This document shows, one piece after another, positions 46,033-63,164 of a DNA stretch of 64,000 nt (position 1 is the stretch's first letter; each line of letters begins with the position of its first letter). The notes under the pieces are model-generated. The model did not search any database. It saw only the letters and a list, made by a program, of their open reading frames with translations, and was not told the DNA's origin. Where the stretch lies: NCBI GenBank assembly GCA_949318235.1, contig OX439129.1, forward strand, positions 28,668,339-28,732,338. Direction: 5' to 3'. The stretch comes from Ecdyonurus torrentis. Lineage: Eukaryota > Arthropoda > Insecta > Ephemeroptera > Heptageniidae. The position numbers were made by a program, and so were the translations under genes.

Positions 46033-46578
46033 TAAATGCAGGGGTATTATAGAAGGCCAGGCTGATATCTTCAGTTTTACTTAATCTATCCTTAACAAAT
46101 TTAATGTAATTATCTGTTTTTAATAGTTTAAATTTCAATTGTAGTTCTCTTACATATATTAGTTATACATATTAGTTATATAATATTATATACATATGTA
46201 TATCTGTTTCTTATTTTTGTCTTTGTTTGAATGTGTTGACTATATTGTGTTCAGTTCTTGTGAACTAGCTCTGTTTGCTGAATAAATAAATAATTTGAAT
46301 TTTAAATGCCAACTTGAGCTCAAATTCCATATTATGGACCTTGACTTGAGCTGAGGTGATTTTTTAACTCCCCCCCCCCCCCCCCCCCCAGAAAGTGACT
46401 AGCTTTGTTGAATCTTTTAATTTTGTTACTTTTATCCATTTGTTAATCCATTTGTATTCCGGATAATGAAGATCCGAATAAAATTGTGTCCGCGAAATCT
46501 GGATTTCTCGATCCAGATAAGTTTTAACTTATTTGTAAACCGGATTTGAAAAGTTTCGTGTGTGTGTGTGTTGTTGTT

Positions 46579-46611
<33 letters not shown>

Positions 46612-49345
46612 AGGTATTATTATTACACCTTAATTAGTGAGGTACTGGCATTTTCCAAACTACATTTTAAACACCCCGAATCTTCCGAAACCCCCGATGT
46701 GTACGTGCAGATTCATCTGAAAAGAGTCGGCCACGCCACGGCCTAGCAAACATTCTGGCATTCGCAAAGCAGACTGAAGAAACCGTGGAAACACTCAGTC
46801 AGGATGGTCGGCACGCTGGACTTTGCCTTCCGAATCTCTACGCTAGCTCCTTTGCCACCGTTTGCGGCTTTTGTAAAAGCCTCGATGGTGGCTGGGATCA
46901 ACCCCGTAACGGGGCGCCAGGGGCAGACTTGGCCTCCACGGCACTTCGAGATATCTAAAGAGGTGGACCACAGCAAAGAAGTTATATATAATAACTCTAT
47001 GGACCACAGCCGCTGGGGAGGGGGGGGGGGTCTGAGCCCCCCAGTATCGCACCGCAGGCGAAATTTTTACGAAAAAGGGAACATGGCTCGCTAATTTTAC
47101 ACTCGTTTTATATAAGAAAAAATAAATAAAAATACTTCCAGGGCTAGAATAGAAAATATACATTGATATTACTTATTTGACATGTCTATATTATCCTGAG
47201 ATAGTTTTTTTTTTTTTTTTTTTTGTAAATGAATTTTGTTTAATTTGCTTTTAAAAGTTCATCAAAAGCATAATCATCCGATCAACAGTTATAGAGATTA
47301 GATAATTAATATAATTAATGGTAATTTAATAAAGAAATAACATACTTATGCGTTGTGATCACTGATCTATATATAATTGTGATAATTGTGATATTGTGTG
47401 CAGTGACAAAATTTTTACGATCCGAGTATTTTGAATTAGGCCTTTTTCATTTGACAATTGATATGCACATACGATATTACATGCTGTCTATATAGTCTTT
47501 AGCGTTTCTAAACCATAAAATAAAACTGGCATATATATTACGAACTTATCAAAATATATACTATTCATGCATCATATTAAAGTCCTTTATTGAATATTTT
47601 AAAAAATGTCAACTTTAAAAAATCGGTCTAGTGGTTCTGCCACAAGAATTTTGTGGCAATTTTGTTCTGCTAATATTGCTAATATTATTATTATTATTAT
47701 ATTACATATATTATTATATTATAATATGTGTAATAATATACGAGTTTTATGCCAAACATTAAGGGGGACGAAGAGAAGTTTCATTACGCCCAATTTATGT
47801 TAATCGAAATTCTTTTGCCAGGATAATTAAGTCCTGATATGTCTCACCTCACTTTATTCTACTTTATATATACCTGCTTTTACTACGAATAAACGCACAC
47901 TTACAGTACAGATTAGATTAGATTGCAAGAATTTTGAAGAGCGTTCAAGAAACAGTACATATAATAATATAATGTATTGAGGGTGTAAAATATTTATAAT
48001 AATAATAATTTAAAATTAATTATTGAGCTCATGGTTTATTGTTGATGTGGCAACCATGCGCTTTGCAATCAGAAGTGGATGGGAGGCACAAACAGCAACA
48101 AGTGTTGCGCGCTTTTAACCACTGCGGCATTGCGGCACTGAAGGACGAGAGTGTGGGAATCACACATACGTGTAGCTCATCTTCAGTCTTCAATTGTCCC
48201 TCTGCGCTGAGTGTGCATCATCACACAAGAACACACGATATCACCATTAGTTCTCCACGACTGGAAATTAATAGCTTGCTAATACCAGAGAAACGTAAGT
48301 ATACGCGGCAATGAAAAATATGTATATTCATATATGCATATAAAATACATTTTTATTGTTCATATATATATAGGTACCTACAGGTAAAACTATTCTTGAA
48401 GTCAAATAACTTAATTTAACTTTTATATATATGTATATAAAGTGCAAAAATATTGACCTTGGGCTGAAATTACATAAAATTCACGTACAATTGCGTACAT
48501 ATTTTAATTGCGAATTTCAATAAGACAAACAAAACAAAAACACTATAACGAAAGTGTTAAGTGAGATGAAAACGAAGGAAAGAAAGAGCGATATGCTGGC
48601 GGCAGGTGTGTGACCTATACGAAGGTCGATGCGCCAGGTAGAAGAAAAATTGTTCCTTTATTTGTCTTTTTAAATCTCTTGCTCACAGGCACTCTATGTT
48701 CAATATCTTCTATAAGGTCAAAATACTAAGAATCGCAAAAATAACACTAACAAAACAACAAACCACTTGCAATTATAGAACTGATATGGTATTCACAATT
48801 AATATATTTTTGACATTGTAAAATAATGTTCTAACAAAAATATTTAAAAAAAAAATCCATTTCAAATTAATAACATTTTTTTAATATAATTTTTTGTTTG
48901 CGATTCCACACCAAGGTTCATGTCACGTCATATAGTCCTTCATTCAGAAAATAATCAGTAATCACTGCATGATGAGAAGGGTGATGATCACATGATTACT
49001 TATACCATTATTGTATATAAAAACAATTATATATATATAAAAATTCATGTGTGTGTATAAAAGTACAAAAAAAGTTAAATATTATTAATGTTAAAAATTA
49101 TAAAAACATTTTTCATTGGGGGATTACTTTTAAGCCTTTCATATTCCAAGAAATATTAAATAAAAGCAATGAGATAATACTGTATAAGCGCAAATTTACA
49201 GTGAAGGAAAAAATAGAAACCCAAGGTTTTTCCTGTCCTGGAATGAAATTACAATATAATGCTACGCGAGTCTTCTCATTTGCTTTTGTTACTCTGACAA
49301 AATGCGAGTGGAAAATAAATCATAAAAACGGGGAAACATTCATTA

Positions 49346-49423
<78 letters not shown>

Positions 49424-50005
49424 AAAGCATTTGCTATACTTTTTTATCAGTTTTTCTCCCTTGCTCTCACTGTGTTTTGGTGTTGGTTTCAGCGTTTCAG
49501 TGACTAAGAAAACTTGTTAAGTTATCAACTTTTTTTTTTCTCTCTTAATGGTAAAAAATTTACATGTGAAATATCTTTTCACATTTCCTGTACAAAATAC
49601 CCCAACCTTTTTTACTGCACTGTTTACAGATTACATAAATATTATATATATATATATATATATCAGCTAGGGCTTTAGTCCTAAAGGAACGCGGTGGGAC
49701 AGGCTTCTGGGCAAAATGTGTTCTTTAATTTGTAAATTTTCTAACTAATTTTGCATTTTATTTGGCTAAAATCATTAAAAAAATTCACTCGCTACGCTCG
49801 CGAGTTCTTTTACATTAAATGTAATTTCCAATACTTAATTTAATTTTATGCAGTTTTGGTGTACTCAGAAACTGCTGCTTAAGTATTTGACTTTTTTTTT
49901 TCCCCAGCATAAGCCTTAATAACATTTCAATAATGAACAATAAGCCAAATAACACAGAAGTCTATAAAAATGCAGCAGGAAAAAAATCTGAAATTAGCAA
50001 ACGCG

Positions 50006-50037
<32 letters not shown>

Positions 50038-50079
50038 TTAGTAAATAATGTAATTATACAGTTTAATTTTGATTTTCAG
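46033..50079. other. Upstream region of GALE, no firm gene
   Basis: Contains a C-tract (46372-46389), T-tracts, a frame at 48039-48314 with no recognisable homology, and (GA)n at 49351-49420. The frame at 48039 meets a good splice donor (GAAACGTAAGTAT, about 48296), so it could be a 5' exon of GALE, whose first coding exon starts at a splice acceptor. That is inference only. Confidence 0.4.
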
Positions 50080-54373
<4,294 letters not shown>

Positions 54374-54466
54374 ACAATATGCTGCACTTCTCTATCAACT
54401 GCCCTATATTATTATTTTTTTTATATATATAAATTGTACACATTACATTTAAGTAAGCAAAATTAA

Positions 54467-54820
54467 GGAAAGTAAACCTATCACAGTTAAGTTGATAATA
54501 TAAAAGAAAAGTATAGAGAAAACCAGCGAGAGCCTATCTGAAGTCACATAAGTTCAGTGAAAATCTTGCTAGAGTATAAAAAATAATAATAACAACACAT
54601 TTTGGATAGCTTGATGAATGATAGATCAATCAAAGTTTCTTTCTTAGTCTGTATATACAAAATGAAGAAGGTAAACATACTCCATTTTCACTTGGAGTTT
54701 TGTGCCGATACCTATCCAATGTGTGTTAGTCTCTGTGGTAGCAAGATTTTTACCAAACTATGGGACTCTCTTCACTATGGTTAGGCTCTTGCTGGTTTCC
54801 TCCATCCTTTTCTTTGATAT
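54467..54820. mobile_element. Diverged foldback copy at the 3' flank of GALE
   Basis: The motif is eroded to GGAAAGTAAACCTATCACAG after TTAA. The arms GAGAAAACCAGCGAGAGCCT and CTCTTGCTGGTTTCCTCC remain, and the centre at 54650-54730 is homologous to the centre of the 17586-17909 copy. Confidence 0.65.
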
Positions 54821-56592
54821 TTGAGTTGAGTAATGCTTTATTCATGAATGAAGAAAAAAAGGGGTAGACTACATGGATCATACCATTTTTTAAGTTTAGA
54901 ATAAATGTCATAAACGTTATACCAAAAAAAAAAAAAAAAAAAAAAAAAAGTGGCCAGTAAGGACTTGATGGTATTTAAAATGTAATATTTTATGTAACTA
55001 AACTCATAAGAAATGTGGGGTTATGGAAAGAACTAAACCATTTAACATTGCATTGTAAGCAGAATTATTGCATGGACATTTAAAATACACAAAATTAAAA
55101 ATTATTTCTGCAAGCAAGGTTACTAAATTACAATAATATGACACAATGGGCTGCCAATTAAAATCAAGCTGAAAGGGTTTGGCCTGCTGACTGGTTTGTT
55201 GGGGTCATGTCACTTCCAATGATTGGCCTAATTTTGACATAAAAAATTAGAACCTTAATCTTTTAATAATTGAACAATTAAATGTATAGATTTATGTTCT
55301 ACACATATTGTTTAGTAAATAAAATTAAAAATATATCTTAATAATGTAAACTTGCTGTAATTATAGGAATTATTCTCTTCAATATTTGCAATGATTTTAA
55401 TGTTGTTTTAATAAATAAGGGTGTACCAAAGTTTCAAATCTTTTTATATATCTGCACATACTGGTGATTTGTTCTAAATGTTACTTGTCTTATAGTAAAA
55501 TAAAAGCCTCTGAACTCATATATTGTTTTTTCATCTAATATATATCTTAATAGTTGTAATCATAATTTTTTTGTCTCATTGATAACAGATATATCAGTGA
55601 GGCATGCTTTTAAAATATTCACAATAAAAGGCTCTGAGTTACTAATTAATTTTTTGCAACTTTATTAATAACATTGAAAATCTGAAACTATGTTTACATA
55701 TTGTCAGCCTTTTAGATGATATATAGTTAATATTTATAGCTAATTAACTTTTAAAAAATAAAACTTGAATCTTTTAGTTACTGCAATATGGCGTTCGTAA
55801 CTTAAAAGTTTTTAAATTTGTGGATTTTTCTAGTATGCCCTATCTATCCATTCATGTTGTTGTACCGTACTAGCATGTAAAGATAAGAAATTGCTTAGAT
55901 TCCACTTTTACTATTATTATTATTGAATTGGGGTTAATGGGGGGGGGGGGGGGGGAGGGTAGTGGAAAATTACTTTTAAAATTTCCAGCACTACACTATA
56001 GGTGAGATACTGTAATATCATTAACTGGACACTTAAATAAGAGATGTTCCTACTGAACAGGTAATGTACAAGCACAACACTCCCACCAAAGTCCTCACAG
56101 CTACCCCTTTTGTAAGTTTTTTATCCCATTCAATGATTAAAAGTGCATAGTGCTTATGATATAAGGCAGCATTACTTTGAAATTCCAATACCATTTTATC
56201 TCCTTTTTGTACAAGTTTTCCATAATATTCTATAGAAGTTTATGAGATATCAGCTGGTCACCTACTCTCTTAATTAATATGTTGCACATTCTAGTCCAGT
56301 ATCGCATTCAAGAGATTGAATTAAATATTAAGAACTATATCAAACGAGTGTTTGTTGTAAAAAAATTGATTTTGCTTTTTCTAGCATCGATGAAACAGTA
56401 TTAGATGAACAAACGTCATCTTCTTTCATCTTTCTCTTTAACTCTAAAATACAGTTCCACTCAAATATTGAATCTTACAACCATGTCTATGTCATATTAT
56501 ATATTCACAGAAACTCAGAAAGTATGAATCATGCATTTTTTTTTTTTTTTTTTTTTTTTTCAGATTCCAATAAAACTTCCTTATTTTAAAAT
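54821..56592. other. Intergenic DNA between GALE and METTL4
   Basis: AT-rich, with an A-tract (about 54926-54949), a G-tract (about 55939-55956) and a T-tract at about 56537-56560. A possible TTAA-bounded relative of the 50709-51100 element lies at 55938-56269 (right end CAGCTGGTCACCTACTCTC). No gene recognised. Confidence 0.5.
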
Positions 56593-56889
56593 AAACATGT
56601 GACGTTAAAATTTGATAGGGAGAAACCAAATGAGAGTTGGCGCCAGGCAGCAGCGTCAACTGAAAATCTCAAATGGGGATAGTGGTTTAAAAAATATATA
56701 TTTGAAAAATATATATATCATGCCACATATTGTCTCAAGCCGTTATGCACGGCCCTATGCACGCTAGGCGTGCAAGGCTATGAGCACTTTTATGCATGTA
56801 TAATTAATTAGGAGTTAAAGGAATTTTAGTAGGAGGCGGGGGGTTGCAAGCACAGCAATATATTACATAACAATAAATATAACTCAATA

Positions 56890-56930
56890 GTTACAAACGT
56901 TTCGCCTTCCCAAAGGCTCATCAGTGTAAC
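56890..56930 (-). ncRNA. Type I hammerhead ribozyme, family 2 (minus copy)
   Basis: On the minus strand: GTTACA, CTGATGA, GCC..GGC, GAAA, ACGT stem III, TGTAAC. Predicted cleavage lies between 56896 and 56895. It is on the METTL4 strand, about 1 kb beyond its stop codon. Confidence 0.88.
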
Positions 56931-57629
56931 GGGAAGAGTAACACAGTCACGCTAGAGATGATGCTCACACCACATCTGCTAGCAGACTGTGCAGTGGTCT
57001 GCGAATTTACTGAGCTTTTATACCCAGTGGCCCCGCAGCCTCACGCGCCGATTGGTTAATAAATCGGCGCGTGAAAATTCGAACGTATTTTAAACCACAT
57101 ACTTACTGTTACATACATATTACTGTGCTTTTAAGGCAAAATAAAGTAAAAAGAAGACAGGAAAGAAAATAGGGGATGGGTTAATAGAAAGAACGGACTG
57201 TTTTGCAGTCAAAGATATTTTTCTAGCGGGACAACACAGGACGCACAGGAAAAACATATAAACATAAATAAATACAATTATCGCTACGACGATTTTGTTT
57301 ATATGTTTTTCCTGTGCGTCCTGTGTTGTCCCGCTAGAAAAATATCTTTGACTGCAAAACAGTCCGTTCTTTCTATTAACCCATCCCCTATTTTCTTTCC
57401 TGTCTTCTTTTTACTTTATTTCGCCTTAAAAGCACAGTAATATGTATGTAACAGTAAGTATGTGGTTTAAAATACGTTCGAATTTTCACGCGCCGATTTA
57501 TTAATCAATCGGCGCGTGAGGCTGCGGGGCCACTGGGTATAAAAGCTCAGTAAATTCGCAGACCACTGCACAGTCTGCTAGCAGATGTGGTGTGAGCATC
57601 ATCTCTAGCGTGACTGTGTTACTCTTCCC

Positions 57630-57670
57630 GTTACACTGATGAGCCTTTGGGAAGGCGAAACGTTTGTAAC
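57630..57670 (+). ncRNA. Type I hammerhead ribozyme, family 2 (plus copy)
   Basis: GTTACA (57630-57635), CTGATGA (57636-57642), stem II GCCT/AGGC, GAAA (57657-57660), stem III ACGT, cleavage after 57664 (GTT), then TGTAAC. Beyond an internal loop, stem I continues with ACTC/GAGT, as in natural hammerheads with loop contacts. Confidence 0.9.
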
Positions 57671-57957
57671 TATTGAGTTATATTTATTGTTATGTAATAT
57701 ATTGCTGTGCTTGCAACCCCCCGCCTCCTACTAAAATTCCTTTAACTCCTAATTAATTATACATGCATAAAAGTGCTCATAGCCTTGCACGCCTAGCGTG
57801 CATAGGGCCGTGCATAACGGCTTGAGACAATATGTGGCATGATATATATATTTTTCAAATATATATTTTTTAAACCACTATCGCCATTTGAGATTTTCAG
57901 TTGACGCTGCTGCCTGGCGCCAACTCTCATTTGGTTTCTCCCTATTAAATTTTAACG

Positions 57958-60900
57958 TCACATGTTTGTCCTTACCGCGATGGTAACTTTCCTTTTCCTA
58001 AATACAATTATTTTAAAATAAAAGTAACAATACCTTGCACTTCCTGGCAGCTCCTCTTGTGAACTTTTCCCAACTAGCTCCTTCTCTATCTCTCCATCAG
58101 TTGTAGATCCAGTAAAGAGATGCTCATGTTGAAGCTTCAATACTTCAAGACCCCAGCTTACTGCGTTTGGCAGCAGAGATCGAGCAAATAATTCCAAAGT
58201 GTGAGGAGAATTTTTAATATATGGTTGGAGGATATCTGAAATAATAATTATTATTATTATTATTTTTTTTTTTTTTACAAAATGATTTACGTAAAATAAA
58301 TATAATAATACAGAACTTGGAGATTGAGGTGTCACTGACAGTGATGCCTTGAAATGCAGTTACACTATCAGTACTGTCAGTAACAGACCAATCTCTCAGT
58401 CCCCAAATTTATCAAATCTATGTATTTTTTAATCAAATATTTTAATCACAAATATGTATCACGAAGTCAATTTTCCCCCTCAATTATCAAATTATAGGCC
58501 TATAATAAAACAACATAAAAGTAAAAAAAATTAAAAATATAAATGAAAGAAAATAGTAGGCTGGTTAGAGCACATTGAATTAGAAATTAATTAATTGCAA
58601 AGATTTGATAATTTTTATAGTTAATTGGGGATTGGGATTAAATTTCTACTGTAGATGTATGTTAGATAATATTTAAAAATATATATTAAGTAGCCATTAA
58701 AGGGATTGGGTTATACTATGTCAAGAAATAAGTTACATACACACCTAGCATCTCCACATCCTAATATAGCAAAGGCTGTACAGTATGTATGTTTTGTCCT
58801 ATCCACTCAGAATATTATTAATTAATTGAATTAGTTTTGAATAAACGGATATGGGTCTTTGAACTTATCAGCAGCACTTATAGCCCACAAACATGTTCAC
58901 CCATGATATATAATATCATCTGTGTTCCATGCTCACTGGTCTAGATTGGAATGAGGTATAGCAAAGCAAACTAAGTGTTCCCTTCCACCTGCCAAAGTTC
59001 CCCAATTCTAGCAAGATTGCAAAAACAATAAGCTTGCTTGACTGCCCTACATGTGATTCATGCTAGTTTACAACGATATTTATTAACATAGGGAAGATGG
59101 AAAAAAGTAAAAATGATGATAAAAATAAGAAGAAGAATTGTTATGCATTTATTGATGTGCGCATGATTGAATTTAGAATGCACTTATTGACATTTGCATG
59201 TAATGTATCCATAACATGCCATGGCAGAGGACAAAAAACAATGCAAATCTTACTTGCAAAAGACAAAACAAAAATATTGACTTTGTGATAGATACATAAA
59301 TTTGAGCCTCAAATTTAAATGATATAATAACCTAGAATTAATTAACCACTATACCTATTAAAGGTGGCTTATGACTGTGAACAGCACTAGGAACACTGAT
59401 TATAATTTTTCCATCAATTGGGTTTACAATCTTTTGATCTGGTGTTTCTAAAAGGTTAGCACATCGACCAAATAAAATTCTCTCATATGGTTGTTTACCA
59501 GGTGGGGTTGAAAAGTTGCAGACCTGTAATATAACAATGAAATATCATAATGTGTTGAACTGTACTGAAATTATCTGAAGTGTACACATGATTGTGATGA
59601 TACATTTTACCATTCAAAACCTTGAGCAACATTTGCAAAGTTATTTGTACAAGGAAAATATGTGTTGATTTTATATGTTAAAATATAGTATGATACTGTA
59701 ATCTTTTGTACATTCGTCTAAAAATAACTATCTTACTATTAAAATATTTGTGTCAAAATTTTAATGTTATTCATATGAGAAAACCATGTGCAGAATTTAA
59801 ATCATAAAATTTTCAATCTTGAGCAAGTGTATAAGGCAGAGTAATCTACTTACAGGAGTACCTGACCGATCAACTTTCAGCCAAAGCCATGTAGCAATAT
59901 AATTCACACCCCAGGCAGGAAATAATTTATCATGCACAGTTTGAATATGGGTTTCACTGTTGGTGCACCAAACTGCTATTAATGAATCTTTCGCTAGCAC
60001 AGATTTCACTTTTATTTGCATCAAATCTTCTGTCCTCATCATGGTATATCTATAAAGTCAATAGAACAGTTTCAAGGAACAGACACAGGGAAAACCTTAT
60101 GTACAGTAATATCAAAAGCATTTGTTTTAATGTATCTTACCCATCAGTATTTCTGACTGCTTTGCGTCGTCTGATGTATTTGTTCCACCATGGAGGATCA
60201 ACTATGATTAAATCAAAGCCAGATGTAGGATAGTTGTGAAAGGCATCAGGACATAGAAATGACACATCCTTGCAATAGAAAGTAGAATTTTGAGGTATAA
60301 TATACTGTTGATTCTCAATAACAGCAACTGTTGGGTGCGCAGATGTATTTCCACCAAAGAAGGCAGCAGGCCCTTTACCCAGTAAAGTCGAATGTTGAAA
60401 AATCTGAGCTAGAATTTATAAAATAAAAATTATGTAGTTTTGTTCCTTTGAATAGTATTTATTTGTCAAACCATTGCACAGAAATCTTCAAACGTAGCAT
60501 CATATTAATGGAGCTTATCGGTTTAGCGCGCGGGGAAAGCTAAAGATCCCCTATTTTAACATTACGCTTATGTGAAAAAACACGTTTTTGGGGGATTTCT
60601 GAAAAAGCTACTCTACCAATTTCGGATAAATTTAAATGAGAAATACTAGACATACTTTTACGTCTTTTAAGCCATAGTCATTTTTAAGCATTTTTTTAAA
60701 TCGATAACCTCCATTTGAAATATTTATTTTTCAGTACAAAGTAAAAACAAATAAATGAATATTTGAACGCATGCATTCATACCAGCATCCGTATGAGGTA
60801 AATATACGTACATTGATCAGCAATGGAGCAATTACCCATCAAAGGGAAGCCGCTTTCTTTAGAAAATGGTCCACGTGTCATCTTAAGTGGCGGCAGCGTT

Positions 60901-63164
60901 GTCAGATTTAACCTTCACTAATAGAGCTGCAGGTTTTCCGTGGGGTTAAATCCTGCAACGCTGCTGTTAAGATGACATGTTCCCCATTTTCTAGAGAAAG
61001 CAGCATCACGTTGATGGGTAATTTTAAAAGCGGAGGAGTGTGTACTACATACACATACCATTATGACATAGTCTCATACATAATGACCCAATATGACTTA
61101 TCAAGATCTTTTTAATTATACCTGCAAAATCTCGACAGCTTTGGTTGTTGTTTTTAACATCTTTGTTTGTTGCCACAAATTGAAAATGACCACTGCTCTG
61201 AGCCTTGGAGACAAGTGAAGGAAAGTATTTTCGCATCTTCACTACCTGAAATACAATTTAAAGTTATATATGGATACATAATATGTATGTATGTAATGTA
61301 TGGACTTATAAATAATAATAATGTCTCTATCTATAGTGGCAAATGTACTGTTAAGTATGGTGGCTTGCTTATCCTTAACACAGGATTTCAAAAAAATATA
61401 TATTAGTATTTTTCCTAATTTACTTCTAAATAACTTTCTATAATAATAATAAATGTCTCTATCTATAGCGGCAAATGTACTGTTAAGTACGGTGGCTCAC
61501 TTATCCTTTAAACAAAATATAATAAAATTTATATTAGTAATTCTCCTAATTTATTCCTAAATAACTTTCTGTTTACTATTTTAATAACATCTCCATCAAG
61601 CCCATTCCAATCATGGGCAGTTTTAGTAAGGAACGAATACTTTCCCACATCAGTACTTGTTCCCATCACTTGTATCTTAAATTCATGATCCTTTCTAGCT
61701 ATGTAGTTTGATTTTGTGATTTTCTTGTTCAATTCTCCCCATCCCCTATTGCCTCTATTGCCCCTATTGCATCTATACTGTACTTATTATTTTAACAACA
61801 TCTCCATGAAGCCCATATTCCAATCTGTTGCATGATATATGCAGATATGTACAGCTCTGGCTACTAGTTAGAGAACGATTTGTATAGGCAACCCGCAACC
61901 ACCCTATGCTATCTTTATGAGAAAACACAGCAGCTGCCACTACCCCATTCTCAAACTAGTGGCCAGAGCTGTACAAACTGTACTATCACCTTCATAAAAA
62001 AAAGTGCTTCCAGAGTTTATATGAGAAAACTATATAATCATACGAGAATGGGTAGTGGGTGGTGGCTTCGCTCCCACAACCAACTTAAAGAAGAGAGGAG
62101 AAATCTTTGTCACCAAAAAAACACATGGTTTAAGTGACCAATAAGAGTGTGGTTGTCTTCGTTCACCTGAACATGTGGCGAGCACCAGACAGGCAGGCAG
62201 ATAGGAACAGGGGCTGCTTGGCTTGATGCACTCTGACCTTGCATCACAACAATGCTGCGACCAAATATATAACTAAACGCAGTTTATAGAGTATGGACTC
62301 TACTATGTGGTGCATTGTTGTGTGGTGATGCAAGGTCAGAGTGCATCGCGCCAAGCCAAGCAGCCTCCGTTCCTCCCTGCCTATCTGGTGCTCACCACAC
62401 GTTCAGGTGAATGAAGACAACATTACCACACTCGTATTGGTCACTTAAACCACGTGGTTTCTTGATGACAAAGGTTTCTCCTCTCTTCTGTAAGTTGGTG
62501 GTGGGAGCGAAGCCACCTACTCTCATATGATTATTATATGTTTTTCCCATGTAAACGCTGCAAGTAAGTGATACGAAGGTGATAGCACACACTTAAATGT
62601 ACACTCGCAGACACCATAATGTTAACATCAAAGGGGATGCCGCTAGAAAAGAAAAAGGGAAGAAAATACATTGTCAAGTGAGAGCAGCGTTGCTAAATTC
62701 TCTGATAATTATGTACCGGTATGAATTCTTTGGGAAGCGGCATGATCGACTTTGATGTAAACTTCATGAATTTCAGAGTGTATGTACATATGTGTATAAT
62801 ATACATATATGTATGCATACATATAAAACTGTAACACCATACAATACACGTACTACCATACAGTAGAAATACATACAAAATGGTACACAAAACAAACCTC
62901 GTTCATTTGAGAAGATGTACTATGAAATTTGATTCCAATACCGTCCAACAAACTCGACTTTTTAAGTTTCTTTCTTTTCTGCTCACAATCATTGTCAAGA
63001 TTCAAATTAAAAACTTTTGCAGCTTCTTCATTTTTCATGTAGGGTGTATTAACCTCAAACATTGCATCTTTTGCCTTTAGCCCTAAAGCTGGTTCATATA
63101 ATTTATTGACAAATTCCGAATGTGAAATCACCCATCCTTTGTCGTTGCAACATACAACACTCAT
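57958..63164 (-). CDS. METTL4: METTL4, MT-A70 family adenine methyltransferase
   Basis: Exons in order: 63164-62898, 61245-61122, 60408-60141, 60049-59854, 59523-59355, 58235-57958, giving 433 aa with agreeing phases (human METTL4 is 472 aa). It starts MSVVCCNDKGWVISHSEFVN, close to the human start. The catalytic DPPW is at residues 201-204 (60199-60188), preceded by FDLIIV. Later blocks FPAWGVNYIATWLWLKV, KQPYERILFGR, SVPSAVHSHKPPL and LELFARSLLPNAVSWGLEVL are diagnostic. Family knowledge: METTL4 makes internal m6Am in U2 snRNA and has been linked to DNA 6mA. The end is odd: the last exon runs past LPGSAR into the palindromic transposon, whose terminal motif supplies the last residues before TGA. 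Alternatively a donor at about 58034 (GCAAGGTATTG) leads to an unseen final exon. The gene converges on GALE. Confidence 0.93.
58560..59100. mobile_element. Decayed copy of the family 1 hammerhead element
   Basis: In METTL4 intron 5, GGTTAGAGCACATTGAATTA, AATTGGGGATTGGGATTAA, and later CCAAAGTTCCCCAATTCTAGC with AACATAGGGAAGATGGAAAA, follow the order of the left arm and centre of 15947-17098. At the position of the ribozyme (about 58790-58815) only an eroded trace is left. Confidence 0.6.
60826..61027. repeat. Inverted repeat, probable MITE
   Basis: GCAATTACCCATCAAAGGGA and the region AAAATGGTCCACGTGTCATC are mirrored by GATGACATGTTCCCCATTTT and GATGGGTAATTTTAAAAGC. It lies in METTL4 intron 2 between exons 2 and 3. 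Confidence 0.65.
61984..62583. repeat. Long inverted repeat in METTL4 intron 1
   Basis: TATCACCTTCATAAAAAAAA at the left is mirrored by CGAAGGTGATA at the right. Inside, GGTGGCTTCGCTCCCACAAC, CACATGGTTTAAGTGACCAA and ACTCTGACCTTGCATCAC are all mirrored. Arms of about 270 bp differ at several points; the loop is about 60 bp. Confidence 0.8.

Larger units (their letters stand above)
56593..58005. mobile_element. 1.37-kb palindrome with two hammerhead ribozymes
   Basis: The left arm 56593-57265 and right arm 57296-57967 are nearly identical inverted copies around a loop of about 30 bp. The right end extends to 58005 with the terminal motif CTTACCGCGATGGTAACTTT; the left end lacks it. Each arm carries a hammerhead directed outward, the word ACGCCTAGCGTGCATA, and a GC-rich hairpin (CGCGCCGATT.. 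AATCGGCGCG). The right arm outward of the ribozyme equals the single unit at 27556-27920. The right end overlaps the last open frame of METTL4. Confidence 0.9.

Noticed and set aside
48039..48314. Small protein gene of 91 codons
   Set aside because: No recognisable domain or codon signal; at most a 5' exon of GALE.
49051..49503. Open frame of 150 codons
   Set aside because: Much of it is the (GA)n tract read as Arg-Glu; the rest has no homology I recognise.
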